Positions 1-7,903 of a stretch of DNA of 64,000 nucleotides are shown one piece after another; the first letter of the stretch is position 1; each line of letters starts with the position of its first letter. The notes under the pieces were generated by a model. That model searched no databases. It saw only the letters and a list, made by a program, of their open reading frames with translations, and was not told the DNA's origin. The position numbers and the translations under genes are program-made. The stretch is from Extensimonas soli (GTDB lineage: Bacteria; Pseudomonadota; Gammaproteobacteria; Burkholderiales; Burkholderiaceae_C), in assembly GCF_029211265.1 (NCBI RefSeq), contig NZ_JARGEL010000031.1, positions 110,860 to 174,859 of the forward strand. The letters are read 5' to 3'.

Positions 1-1
1 C

Positions 2-253
2 ACCGCACGGCGGCAGGCGCAAGTACGCACACACGAGGCTGCAAGCGCCGCGGCTGCGGCCGATGGCGCTGCACCGGGGGGCTTGTATCCGCCCGACGCT
101 CCGTTTGCCGAGCGCCTGGCCTTGTTCGCGCGCGCACACCCGGCCGTCGCGGGCGCAGTGGCGGCGGCCCTCATCGCCGCCGCGGGCCCGCGCCGCGTGC
201 TGCGCTGGGCGACGGTCGCGTTGCCGTGGGTTTTGCGGCTGCGTAGTAGGTGA
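2..253 (+). CDS. C-terminal part of an unrecognised small membrane-associated protein
   Basis: The reading frame is open from the window edge to a TGA at 251-253 and gives 83 residues with no start codon inside the window. The visible part has an Ala-rich linker, a charged stretch ending HPAVAGAVAAALIAAAG and a basic tail PRRVLRWATVALPWVLRLRSR-like, read only in part here. This suggests one or two short hydrophobic segments near the C-terminus. I do not recognise the family with confidence; it recalls small YqjK-type envelope proteins. It converges on pyrD with about 30 bases between the stops. Confidence 0.4.
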   Translation, partial: TARRQAQVRTHEAASAAAAADGAAPGGLYPPDAPFAERLALFARAHPAVAGAVAAALIAAAGPRRVLRWATVALPWVLRLRSR

Positions 254-284
254 GGGCAGGGCATTGCCCCCAAGCCCTGATTTC

Positions 285-1349
285 TTACCGCATCCCTTGG
301 ATCGCCCGCGCGGCCTGCGTCACCAGCGCAGGGCCGCGGTAGATCAGGCCGGTGTAGATCTGCACCGCGTCGGCGCCCGCGCGGATTTTGTTTTGCGCGT
401 CTTGCGCGCTCAGGATGCCGCCCACGCCGATGATGGGAAAGCGGCTGCCCAGCGCCGCACGCAGCTGGCGGATCACCTGGTTGCTTTGCTCGAGCAGCGG
501 CGCGCCGCTGAGGCCCCCGGCTTCGTCGGCGTGGGGCAGCCCTTGCACCGCGTCGCGGCGGATCGTGGTGTTGGTGGCGATGACGCCGTCCATGCCGTGG
601 CGCTGCAGCGCGGCGGCGATCACGGCGACTTGCGCCTCGTCGAGGTCGGGCGCGATCTTGAGGAAGATGGGCACGCGCCGGGCTTTGCCGCTAGCGTCGC
701 GTTGCTGCTGCGCGAGCACCTCGCGCCGCTCGGCGAGCGCGGACAGCAGCGCGTCGAGCGCGGCGTCGCTTTGCAGCGAGCGCAGGTTTTGTGTGTTCGG
801 CGAGCTGATGTTCACGGTGACGTAGTCGGCGTATGGGTACACGCCTTCGAGGCCGATGAGATAGTCGCGCGTGGCGTCCTCGATGGGGGTGCTGGCGTTC
901 TTGCCGATGTTGAGCCCGAGCAGCAGCGTGCCGGGCGCGCGGCGCAGGCGCGAGCGCTGCACGTTGCGCACGAAGGCAGCGAGCCCCTCGTTGTTGAAGC
1001 CGAGCCGGTTGATCAGCGCCTGCGCCTCGGGCAGGCGGAACATGCGCGGCTTGGGGTTGCCGGGCTGCGGCTTGGGCGTGACGGTGCCGACTTCGACGAA
1101 GCCAAAGCCCATGCGGCCCAGCGCGTCTATGCAGCGCGCGTTTTTGTCCAGCCCTGCGGCCAGGCCCACGCGGTTCGGAAAGCGCAGGCCCGCGAGCTCT
1201 ATCGGGTCCTGCACGGTTTCGCTGCACCAGGCCCACTGCAGTGGCGTGTGCTGGCCGCTTTCGAGCAGCGCGAGCGTGTGTTCGTGGGCGGTTTCGGCGT
1301 CCATGCGAAACAGCACGGCGCGGGCGAGGGCGTAGGGGAGCAAGGACAT
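285..1349 (-). CDS. pyrD: Dihydroorotate dehydrogenase (quinone), class 2
   Basis: PyrD oxidises dihydroorotate to orotate at the inner membrane with FMN and passes electrons to quinone, the fourth step of pyrimidine synthesis. The chosen ATG gives 354 residues starting [19 protein letters not shown], a usual start for this family in Burkholderiales. An in-frame TTG 24 bases upstream would add MHYPFLRF, which resembles the E. coli N-terminus. Visible motifs are [17 protein letters not shown] near the N-terminus, [14 protein letters not shown] carrying the class 2 catalytic serine, the [11 protein letters not shown] region and [11 protein letters not shown] near the end. It is divergent from rpiA, about 70 bases between start codons. 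Confidence 0.96.
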   Translation of the reverse strand: MSLLPYALARAVLFRMDAETAHEHTLALLESGQHTPLQWAWCSETVQDPIELAGLRFPNRVGLAAGLDKNARCIDALGRMGFGFVEVGTVTPKPQPGNPKPRMFRLPEAQALINRLGFNNEGLAAFVRNVQRSRLRRAPGTLLLGLNIGKNASTPIEDATRDYLIGLEGVYPYADYVTVNISSPNTQNLRSLQSDAALDALLSALAERREVLAQQQRDASGKARRVPIFLKIAPDLDEAQVAVIAAALQRHGMDGVIATNTTIRRDAVQGLPHADEAGGLSGAPLLEQSNQVIRQLRAALGSRFPIIGVGGILSAQDAQNKIRAGADAVQIYTGLIYRGPALVTQAARAIQGMR

Positions 1350-1418
1350 GAAGCGTAGAAAAGGATAATGCAAGGTTTGCGCGATTTTCTCCTACGAATC
1401 CTCTCCAATAAGCAAGCC

Positions 1419-2126
1419 ATGACTTCCTCGACTTCCACATCCCCTTTCGCCCCGACCCAGGACGAGCTCAAGGCCCTCGTGGGGCGGGCGGCCTTGCAGT
1501 ATGTAGATCCGGGCAGCATCGTCGGCGTGGGCACGGGCTCCACGGTGAACAAGTTCATTGACGCGCTCGCCGGCGTCAAAGAGCGTATCCGCGGCGCGGT
1601 GTCCAGCTCCGAGGCCAGCACGGCGCGGCTGCGCGCCCTGGGCATCGCGGTGTTCGACGCGAACGAGGTCGATGCGCTCGCGGTGTATATCGACGGCGCC
1701 GACGAGATCGACGCGCGCGGCTACATGATCAAAGGCGGCGGCGCGGCGCTCACGCGCGAAAAAATCGTGGCCGCTATGGCCAGCCGTTTTATCTGCATTG
1801 CCGATGCGTCCAAGCAGGTCGAGGTGTTAGGGCGCTATCCATTGCCGGTGGAGGTGATCCCTATGGCTGCGCGCCAGATCGCGCGCCGCTTCGCCGCATT
1901 GGGCGGGGAGGCACGTCTGCGTCTGCAGGGCGACGAGCCGCTCGTGACCGACAACGGCCAGCACCTGCTCGACGTGCATGGTTTGCACATCGAAGCGCCG
2001 CTGGCGTTCGAGTCCGAAGTGAACCAATGGCCTGGTGTGGTCACCGTAGGCGTGTTTGCACGCCAGAAGGCGACGCTGTGCCTGCTCGGTACGGCGCAAG
2101 GCGTGCAGACTTTGAGATATGACTGA
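1419..2126 (+). CDS. rpiA: Ribose-5-phosphate isomerase A
   Basis: RpiA interconverts ribose 5-phosphate and ribulose 5-phosphate in the non-oxidative pentose phosphate pathway. The protein is 235 residues, normal for the family. It shows the phosphate-binding [15 protein letters not shown] loop, the catalytic DGADEID motif and [14 protein letters not shown], all diagnostic of RpiA. The ATG at 1419 ([18 protein letters not shown]) is preferred over an in-frame ATG at 1368, whose 17 extra residues have no family counterpart and would overlap the pyrD promoter region. It is divergent from pyrD and followed by repeats rather than another gene. Confidence 0.96.
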   Translation: MTSSTSTSPFAPTQDELKALVGRAALQYVDPGSIVGVGTGSTVNKFIDALAGVKERIRGAVSSSEASTARLRALGIAVFDANEVDALAVYIDGADEIDARGYMIKGGGAALTREKIVAAMASRFICIADASKQVEVLGRYPLPVEVIPMAARQIARRFAALGGEARLRLQGDEPLVTDNGQHLLDVHGLHIEAPLAFESEVNQWPGVVTVGVFARQKATLCLLGTAQGVQTLRYD

Positions 2127-2215
2127 TGGTGGAGGGTGAAAGCTCGTTTGCGGGTTCGGTGGAGAACGCGGACGCGCCAGTTTCTCGCGTGCGCCCGTTT
2201 ACGCAAGGCTTGTCG

Positions 2216-2385
2216 CTAGGAGCCTGTCGGACTTTGGGCGTCGAAAGCGAGAATGCGCCCCAGCGGAGGCCAGTTTTTGCCGGATTCGCCGCCCCATAGC
2301 GGGACTATGGGGCAAGAAGACGGTGAAAAATGGGCCGCTGCGGCACATTCGCAGCCGACGATTCCAAAGTCCGACAGGCTCCTAG
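2216..2385. repeat. 170-bp MITE-like palindromic element
   Basis: A perfect 22-bp inverted repeat (2216-2237 and 2364-2385, beginning CTAGGAGCCTGTCGG) bounds this segment. The two arms remain complementary with scattered mismatches towards the middle, where GCCCCATAG and CTATGGGGC (2291-2313) flank a 5-base loop. No protein is encoded. Size, terminal repeats and intergenic position fit a non-autonomous miniature element or a very long REP-like hairpin. The CTAG at its right end is shared with the next element. A second element of the same architecture lies at 54627-54785. Confidence 0.8.
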
Positions 2386-2547
2386 TGTAGTGTTCGACGC
2401 TATCTGCGACATAAAACCGCGTCTTTTCGGCCCGGGCCGCGTTGCAAATCCTCGCGATACCACCCGGTATCGCTGCGGTTTGCGCCTTGCCCAGACCAAA
2501 AATCCATCGGCTTTATTTGTCGCATCAAGCATCAAACACTACACTAG
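2382..2547. repeat. 166-bp second palindromic element abutting the first
   Basis: Terminal inverted repeats CTAGTGTAGTGTT (2382-2394) and AACACTACACTAG (2535-2547) are perfect over 13 bp. The homology continues imperfectly inward (GCGACATAAA against TTTATTTGTCGC). The centre is a hairpin, GCGATACC / GGTATCGC, at 2454-2473. The sequence differs from the neighbouring 2216-2385 element, so two families sit side by side, sharing a CTAG that could be a target-site or terminal motif. Together they occupy most of the 520-base gap between rpiA and the toxin-antitoxin pair. Confidence 0.75.
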
Positions 2548-2564
2548 TGATCGTTTGACGGACA

Positions 2565-2593
2565 TTGAAAGTAAGGTGTTTCTGCATTACTAT
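2565..2593 (+). promoter_or_regulatory. Candidate sigma-70 promoter of the AbrB/VapC pair
   Basis: TTGAAA at 2565-2570, a 17-base spacer and TACTAT at 2588-2593 lie about 55 bases before the antitoxin ATG, in a locally AT-rich stretch. A GAGGA ribosome-binding site follows at 2634-2638. This is a match by eye only. Confidence 0.45.
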
Positions 2594-2647
2594 ATTGACT
2601 ACCATTCGAGTATCACCTCACCTACGAGCTTGCGAGGACACATCACC

Positions 2648-2899
2648 ATGACCACATTGACCGTTACCGCACGGGGACAAGTGACGTTTCGGAAGGACGT
2701 ACTGCAACACCTCGGCATCAGGCCAGGCGACAAGATCGAACTGGACTTGCTGCCAGATGGTCGTGGGGTCCTCAAGGCGGCGCGGCCCGCTGGGACGATA
2801 GCCAACTTTGTCGGTCTGCTTGCGGGCAGAACGCAGAAGGTTGCCAGCATCGAAGAAATCAACGAGGCGGCTGCACAAGGCTGGTCTGGCAAGAAATGA
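2648..2899 (+). CDS. AbrB/MazE-family antitoxin
   Basis: An 83-residue protein with an N-terminal swapped-hairpin AbrB domain (MTTLTVTARGQVTFRKDVLQH, then LGIRPGDKIELDLLPDG). This is the DNA-binding fold of VapB/MazE antitoxins. The C-terminal tail (VASIEEINEAAAQGWSGKK) would bind and neutralise the toxin. The ATG at 2648 has GAGGA at 2634-2638; a longer in-frame extension upstream runs through the repeat element and is rejected. Its stop overlaps the PIN toxin start in ATGA (2896-2899), so translation is coupled. Such antitoxins usually repress their own promoter with the toxin as co-repressor. Confidence 0.9.
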   Translation: MTTLTVTARGQVTFRKDVLQHLGIRPGDKIELDLLPDGRGVLKAARPAGTIANFVGLLAGRTQKVASIEEINEAAAQGWSGKK

Positions 2900-3291
2900 G
2901 GGTCGCGGTCGATACCAATGTCCTTGTGCGTGCTGTTGTGCGTGACGATCCCGTGCAAGCCGATGTTGCCGCCAGGATATTGACCGATGCCGAGTTGATT
3001 GCGGTTGCGCTGCCTTGCCTGTGCGAATTTGTTTGGGTACTGCTCAGGGTCTATGGTTTCCAGCAATCCGACGCGGCCGGCGCGATCCGGGCACTGCTTG
3101 CCGCCGCGACTGTGGAAGTGAACCGGCCCGCCGTTGAGGCTGGCCTGCTGGTGCTCGACGCGGGCGGCGATTTCGCCGATGGCGTCATTGCCTACGAAGG
3201 CAATTGGCTTGGCGGGGAAACCTTCGTTTCCTTCGACAAGAAGGCGGTGGCGCTTCTCGCGGCTCAAGGGCAATCAACGCGCCTCTTGTGA
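2896..3291 (+). CDS. vapC: VapC-family PIN-domain ribonuclease toxin
   Basis: A 131-residue PIN domain, a Mg-dependent endoribonuclease that in VapC toxins typically cuts tRNA or rRNA when released from its antitoxin. The acidic residues of the active site are visible: D6 in VDTNVLVRA, E43 in CLCEFVW, D91/D94 in GGDFADG and D113 in SFDKKA. No residue is obviously missing, so the toxin is probably active. It starts inside the antitoxin stop codon. The RNA target cannot be told from sequence. Confidence 0.9.
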   Translation: MRVAVDTNVLVRAVVRDDPVQADVAARILTDAELIAVALPCLCEFVWVLLRVYGFQQSDAAGAIRALLAAATVEVNRPAVEAGLLVLDAGGDFADGVIAYEGNWLGGETFVSFDKKAVALLAAQGQSTRLL

Positions 3292-3505
3292 CGGACATGA
3301 GCATGAACCCAGATTGTCCAAGTTTGCCGGTGGCATCGCGTTGCCGACCTTGCTGGCAGCGCTGGTGTATGGTGCCTGCCGGTATTTTTTGACGGCAGCA
3401 TAGGGCGGCTGGCATTGCCCCAGCGGCTCGCACAAATTACACCCAAAAAAGGAGCGCCTTGTGCTCGATCTATCAGCGCTGAGAAGGGTTTTTTATGGGT
3501 GAATT

Positions 3506-3526
3506 TTGCTACTTATAAAGTAGCAA
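3506..3526. terminator. Hairpin at the 3' end of the glutaredoxin gene
   Basis: TTGCTACT (3506-3513) pairs with AGTAGCAA (3519-3526) around a TATAA loop, immediately after the stop codon of the minus-strand glutaredoxin gene. There is no clean U-tract on that strand, so it may protect the mRNA end or be a repeat unit rather than a strong intrinsic terminator. A second imperfect inverted pair (ACACCCAAAAAA near 3440 with TTTTTTATGGGTG near 3490) lies just beyond. The rest of 3292-3505 holds no gene I can support. Confidence 0.4.
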
Positions 3527-4201
3527 TCAAAACCGGATGCCAGCGGGGTTGTCGGGGTTTTTCGCCGGGCGCGACGGCGCCGCCGCTGGGCGTGCACTGG
3601 GGGTGGATGCGGCAGAGGCCGCAGAAGCGGCGGACGCGGCAGGTTCGGCCGCCGTGCGGGCCACGAGCGGCGTCGGGGGTGGGCGGCGGTAGTTGGGCGG
3701 CAGCTGCGAAGTCTTGGGGTAGCCCGCGGCGTCGAGGTATTGCGTCCACTCGGCTTCGGCGTAGCCGAGCAGGTGTTGGCGGCCTATGGTGGCAAAGGGC
3801 AGGCTGTTTTGGCCGCTGAGTTTTTGCAGCGCTTCGATGTCCTCGGCGCTGCTCACGGTGTATTCGGTGAACGGGATGCCGCGCGCCTGCAGCAGCTGGC
3901 GTGCGCTGTCGCACGGGGCGCAGTTGCTGCTGCTATAGAGCGCGACCGGGTAGCGCGCCGCTACCTCGCGCAGCGCGTAGGGCAGGGCGGCGTTGCCCTC
4001 GTCCGAGCCGGCACCTGTCGTCTTGGCGGGCTTGGCCTGGGCCTCGGTGGGGGGCCGATCGGAAAAAGTCACCCTGCCGTCGGGGCCGACGATGCGGTAC
4101 ACGGTCTGGGCCGGAGCGCTCGCGCAGGCGAGCATGCACAGCGCGGGAGCGAGCAGCAGGGCGACGCGCCTGATGGCGAATATTCTCGGCGGGACAGGCA
4201 T
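3527..4201 (-). CDS. Exported DUF4124-glutaredoxin fusion protein
   Basis: A 224-residue protein with a signal peptide (RRVALLLAPALCMLACASAPAQ). It then has a DUF4124 segment (VYRIVGPDGRVTFSDRPP), a glutaredoxin/thioredoxin-like domain with redox motif CAPC (SSSNCAPCDSARQLL, about residues 92-106), and a low-complexity Ala/Ser/Pro tail. It probably acts in thiol-disulfide chemistry in the periplasm or at the membrane; one Cys of the signal region could be a lipobox. It is the last gene of a folD-prlC-grx run, starts 17 bases after the peptidase stop and has GGAG before its ATG. The physiological partner is unknown. Confidence 0.82.
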   Translation of the reverse strand: MPVPPRIFAIRRVALLLAPALCMLACASAPAQTVYRIVGPDGRVTFSDRPPTEAQAKPAKTTGAGSDEGNAALPYALREVAARYPVALYSSSNCAPCDSARQLLQARGIPFTEYTVSSAEDIEALQKLSGQNSLPFATIGRQHLLGYAEAEWTQYLDAAGYPKTSQLPPNYRRPPPTPLVARTAAEPAASAASAASAASTPSARPAAAPSRPAKNPDNPAGIRF

Positions 4202-4218
4202 GGTGAAGCTCCGTCAGG

Positions 4219-6279
4219 TCAAGGGGTTTCTGGGATTGCGGCAGGCGGCTGTGCCATGCCCTGATGGCGCAGCAGCGCGTCGAGCTGCGGTTCGCGGCCG
4301 CGGAAGGCCTTGAACGATTCCATCGCCGGGCGGCTGCCGCCGGCTTCGAGGATGGCCTGGCGGTAGCGGCGCCCGACCTCGCGGCTCGGCAGGCCGTCGC
4401 TGCCCACGGTTTCTTCGAACGCGGCGTAGGCGTCGGCGCTCAGCACCTCGGCCCATTTGTAGCTGTAGTAGCCCGCAGCGTAGCCGCCCGCGAAGATGTG
4501 GCTGAAGGTGTGCGGCGTGCGGCTGAACGGCGGCGGCGGCATCACCGAGACCTCGCTGCGCACCTGCTCGAGCAGCGGCATGAAGTCCTGCGCGGGGTCG
4601 TGCACGGTGTGCAGCAGCATGTCGAACAGCGAGAATTCGATCTGGCGCAGCGTCTGCAGGCCGCTCTGGAAGTTTTTCGCGGCGAGCATCTTGTCGTACA
4701 AGTCGCGCGGCAGCGACGCGCCGGTATCGACGTGCGCCGTCATGTCCTGCAGCACGCGCCACTCCCAGCAGAAGTTTTCCATGAACTGGCTCGGCAGCTC
4801 GACGGCGTCCCACTCGACGCCCGCGATGCCCGAGACGTCGCGCTCGCTGACCTGCGTGAGCAGGTGGTGCAGGCCGTGACCGAATTCGTGGAACAGGGTG
4901 ATGACGTCGTCGTGCGTGAGCAGCGCGGGTTTGCCCGCCACGCCCGCGGCGAAGTTGCACACCAGGTGCGCCACGGGCGTTTGCAGCACGCCGGTGTCGG
5001 GGCGGCGCCAGCGCGTGCGCACGTCGTCCATCCAGGCACCGCCGCGCTTGCCGGGGCGCGCGGGCAGGTCGAGGTAGAACTGGCCGACGAGCGCGCCGTC
5101 GCGCTCGATGCGGTAAAACTCCACGGCCGGGTGCCACACGGGCGCGCGGTCGCGCACGATGCGCACTTCGAACAGGTTCTCGACGATCTTGAACAGCCCC
5201 GCGAGCACCTTGGGCGCGGGAAAGTAGTGCTTGACCTCCTGCTCGCTGAAGGCGTAGCGCGCTTCCTTGAGCTTTTCGGCGATGTAGGGCCAGTCCCAGG
5301 CCTGCGGATCGGGCAGGCCCAGCGTGCGCGCGGCGAAGTCGCGCAGGTCGGCGAGGTCTTTTTCGGCGTAGGGACGCGCACGTGCGGCCAGGTCGCGCAA
5401 AAAGGCGATGACCTGATCGGGCGACTGCGCCATCTTGGGCACGAGCGACACGGCGCCGAAGTGCGGGTAGCCGAGCAGCTGCGCCTCTTCGCGGCGCAGC
5501 GCGAGGATTTCGTGCATCAGCGCGGTGTTGTCGAAGCGCTTGGCCTCGCCCTCTGCCTGGTCGGACGCGCGCGTGACGTAGGCGCGGTACAGGCGCTCGC
5601 GCAGCGCGCGGTCGTGCGCGAACTGCATCACGGGCAGGTAGCTGGGCATCTTGAGCGTGAGCTTGTAGCCCGTGCGGCCCTCGGTTTCGGCGGCGCTGCG
5701 CGCGGCCTGCAATACATCGTCGGGCACACCGGTGAGCTCGTCAGCGCTTGCGTAGTAGGCAAAGGCGTCGGTCGCGTCGAGCGCGTTTTCGCTGAATTTC
5801 TGGCTCCGCTCGGCCTGGCGCTCCTGGATTTGTGCAAAACGCTCCTTGGCCGCGCCCTGCAGTTCGGCGCCGCTGAGCACGAAGCCGCGTAGCGCGTTGT
5901 GCAGCGCGCGCCGTTGCTCGGCGTCGAGGGTGTCGGGGTCTATGGCCTTGTATTTAGCGTACAGGCGCTCGTCGGCGCCCAGGCGCGTCCAGAACTCGGT
6001 CACGCGCGGCAGCGCGGCGTTGTAGGCGGCGCGCAGCGCGGGCGTGTCGGCCACGCTGTTCAGGTGGTTGATCGCGCCCCAGACCACGCCGAGCCGCTCC
6101 GTGGCCACGTCGAGCACGCGCGCGATGGCGTCCCAGCGCGCGGGAAAGTCGGGCGCAGTGACGGTTTCGAGCGCCTGGTTCGCGCGTTCGAGCAGTGCAT
6201 CCATGGCGGGGGCCACGTCTTCGGGCTGGATGCGGTCGAAGGGCGGCAGGTCGGTGAAGTCGAGGAGGGGATTGCTCAT
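4219..6279 (-). CDS. prlC: Oligopeptidase A, M3 family zinc metallopeptidase
   Basis: A cytoplasmic peptidase of 686 residues that degrades short peptides, including cleaved signal peptides in E. coli. The zinc motif HEFGH (TLFHEFGHGLHHLL, around residue 460) and a downstream glutamate region (WDAVELPSQFMENFCWE) match the M3 family. Length is typical (about 680). The ATG at 6279 gives MSNPLLDFTDLPPFDRI, aligning with family starts; an upstream alternative adds 12 unconserved residues. It lies 43 bases downstream of folD on the same strand and is followed by the glutaredoxin protein, consistent with one operon. Confidence 0.95.
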   Translation of the reverse strand: MSNPLLDFTDLPPFDRIQPEDVAPAMDALLERANQALETVTAPDFPARWDAIARVLDVATERLGVVWGAINHLNSVADTPALRAAYNAALPRVTEFWTRLGADERLYAKYKAIDPDTLDAEQRRALHNALRGFVLSGAELQGAAKERFAQIQERQAERSQKFSENALDATDAFAYYASADELTGVPDDVLQAARSAAETEGRTGYKLTLKMPSYLPVMQFAHDRALRERLYRAYVTRASDQAEGEAKRFDNTALMHEILALRREEAQLLGYPHFGAVSLVPKMAQSPDQVIAFLRDLAARARPYAEKDLADLRDFAARTLGLPDPQAWDWPYIAEKLKEARYAFSEQEVKHYFPAPKVLAGLFKIVENLFEVRIVRDRAPVWHPAVEFYRIERDGALVGQFYLDLPARPGKRGGAWMDDVRTRWRRPDTGVLQTPVAHLVCNFAAGVAGKPALLTHDDVITLFHEFGHGLHHLLTQVSERDVSGIAGVEWDAVELPSQFMENFCWEWRVLQDMTAHVDTGASLPRDLYDKMLAAKNFQSGLQTLRQIEFSLFDMLLHTVHDPAQDFMPLLEQVRSEVSVMPPPPFSRTPHTFSHIFAGGYAAGYYSYKWAEVLSADAYAAFEETVGSDGLPSREVGRRYRQAILEAGGSRPAMESFKAFRGREPQLDALLRHQGMAQPPAAIPETP

Positions 6280-6322
6280 GGATGCGCAGGTGGTTGCCGT
6301 GGGCGGTCGCTTCAAGGGGGAT

Positions 6323-7195
6323 TCAGTGCGCGGTGGCTGGTTCCGTCACGCTAGCGCGTTCGGCCGCTTCGAGGGTGTTGACCAGCAGCATGGTGATGGT
6401 CATGGGGCCGACGCCACCGGGCACGGGGGTGATCCAGCCGGCGACTTCGCACACGCCGGCGAAATCGACGTCACCGCAGAGCTTGCCCGCTTCGTCGCGG
6501 TTCATGCCCACGTCGATCACCACCGCGCCGGGCTTGACCATGTCGGCCGTGAGCACCTTGCGCTTGCCCACGGCGGCGACGATCACGTCGGCCTGCAAGG
6601 TGTGCGCCTTGAGGTTTTGCGTGGCGCTGTGGCAGATCGTGACGGTGGCATTTTGCGCCAGCAGCATCAGCGCCATGGGCTTGCCGACGATGTTGCTGCG
6701 GCCGATGACCACGGCGTGCTTGCCGCGCAAGGGATAGCCAATGCTTTCGAGCATTTTCATGCAGCCGTAGGGCGTGCAGGGCTTGAAGCCGGGCATGCCG
6801 GTCATGAGCGCGCCGGCGCTCGCGATGTGAAAGCCATCGACGTCCTTCGCGGGCGAGATCGCCTCGATGACTTTTTGCGCGTCGATGTGCGCGGGCAGCG
6901 GCAGCTGCACGAGGATGCCGTGGATGCGCGGGTCGGCGTTGAGCGCCTGCACGCGCGCAAGCAGCTCGGCTTCGCTCAGGCTCGCGTCGTACTTTTCGAG
7001 CACCGAATGCAGGCCGCTGTCTTCGCAGGCCTTGACCTTGTTGCGCACATAGACCTGCGAGGCCGGGTTGTCGCCCACGAGGATCACGGCGAGGCCGGGG
7101 GTGACGTCGCGCGCCTTGAGCGCCGCGGCGCGCTGCGCGACCTGGGCGCGCAGCTGGCGCGAGAGGGCATTGCCGTCGATGAGTTGGGCCGTCAT
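6323..7195 (-). CDS. folD: Bifunctional methylenetetrahydrofolate dehydrogenase/cyclohydrolase
   Basis: FolD converts 5,10-methylene-THF through methenyl-THF to 10-formyl-THF with NADP in one-carbon metabolism. The 290-residue protein has the substrate region [20 protein letters not shown] with the catalytic Lys, [16 protein letters not shown], the cofactor-binding [14 protein letters not shown] and the C-terminal [11 protein letters not shown]. Nothing is missing. An imperfect hairpin (7215-7254) separates it from the upstream two-component genes, so folD probably has its own promoter. Confidence 0.97.
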   Translation of the reverse strand: MTAQLIDGNALSRQLRAQVAQRAAALKARDVTPGLAVILVGDNPASQVYVRNKVKACEDSGLHSVLEKYDASLSEAELLARVQALNADPRIHGILVQLPLPAHIDAQKVIEAISPAKDVDGFHIASAGALMTGMPGFKPCTPYGCMKMLESIGYPLRGKHAVVIGRSNIVGKPMALMLLAQNATVTICHSATQNLKAHTLQADVIVAAVGKRKVLTADMVKPGAVVIDVGMNRDEAGKLCGDVDFAGVCEVAGWITPVPGGVGPMTITMLLVNTLEAAERASVTEPATAH

Positions 7196-7214
7196 AGAGA
7201 AAAATAAGGATGAA

Positions 7215-7254
7215 ATATGCTGCTAGCGCCCGTGTATCAAGCGCTGGCAGCTAT
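7215..7254. terminator. Imperfect copy of the Comamonadaceae-type palindrome
   Basis: ATATGCTGCTAGCGC (7215-7229) can pair imperfectly with GCGCTGGCAGCTAT (7241-7254). The 19 bases at 7236-7254 are identical to 31996-32014, the right arm of the perfect palindrome at 31972-32018. It sits right after the response regulator stop and may end that transcript. Confidence 0.55.
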
Positions 7255-7276
7255 CGATGAATGAGTAATGCTGGCA

Positions 7277-7903
7277 TCAGAGCTTGGGCGCATTCTGGCC
7301 GAGCGCGATCTTGAGCAGGTCGGCCACCGTGTTCGCGTTGAGCTTTTCCATGATGCTGGCGCGGTGCGCTTCCACGGTTTTGATGCTGATGCCCAGGTCG
7401 TCGGCGATCTGCTTGTTCAGGCGCCCCGCGACGATGCGTTCGAGCAGCTGCGCCTCGCGGCCCGTGAGCCTGGCGAGCATGGCTTCGCGGTTCGCGGCCA
7501 GCTGGTGCTCGGCGAAGGCGTGCGCGGCGTTTTCGAGCATGCGCTCGACCAGACCGATCAGCGACTTTTCGTCGAAGGGCTTCTGGATGAAGTCGAGCGC
7601 GCCCTTTTTCATGGTGCTCACGGCCATGGGCACGTCGCCGTGGCCGGTGATGAAGGCGATGGGCAGCGGCGACTTGCGCTCCAGCAGCCGGTCTTGCAGC
7701 TCGAGCCCGCTCATGCCGTCCATGCGGATGTCCACGAGCAGGCAGGCAACTTCGCGCGGGTCGTAGCGCGAGAGAAAGACCTCGGCCGAATCGAAGCCGC
7801 GCACCAGGTAATCGTTGCCCTCGAGCAGCCATTGCAGCGAGTCGCGCACGGCCTCGTCGTCATCGACCACGTAGATGGTGCCCTTTTTCGGGATCAAACT
7901 CAT
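7277..7903 (-). CDS. FixJ/TtrR-type response regulator with LuxR HTH
   Basis: A 208-residue two-component regulator. The receiver domain (about 9-125) carries the acidic pocket D14-D16 (YVVDDDEAV), phospho-acceptor D58 (LLVDIRMDG) and the conserved Lys in FIQKPFD. A LuxR/FixJ output helix-turn-helix follows (LTGREAQLLERIVAG, then ADDLGISIKTVEAHR). Its ATG overlaps the sensor kinase stop by four bases, so the pair is translationally coupled. Target genes are not shown by the sequence; the divergent aceEF-lpd genes are the obvious candidates. Confidence 0.92.
   Translation of the reverse strand: MSLIPKKGTIYVVDDDEAVRDSLQWLLEGNDYLVRGFDSAEVFLSRYDPREVACLLVDIRMDGMSGLELQDRLLERKSPLPIAFITGHGDVPMAVSTMKKGALDFIQKPFDEKSLIGLVERMLENAAHAFAEHQLAANREAMLARLTGREAQLLERIVAGRLNKQIADDLGISIKTVEAHRASIMEKLNANTVADLLKIALGQNAPKL

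Noticed and set aside
2216-2547. Full insertion sequence
   Set aside because: There is no transposase frame between or beside the inverted repeats, so only a non-autonomous element is supported.
2330-2647. N-terminal extension of the AbrB antitoxin through the repeats
   Set aside because: The extension runs through the palindromic elements. The ATG at 2648 has a good ribosome-binding site and starts exactly at the AbrB domain.
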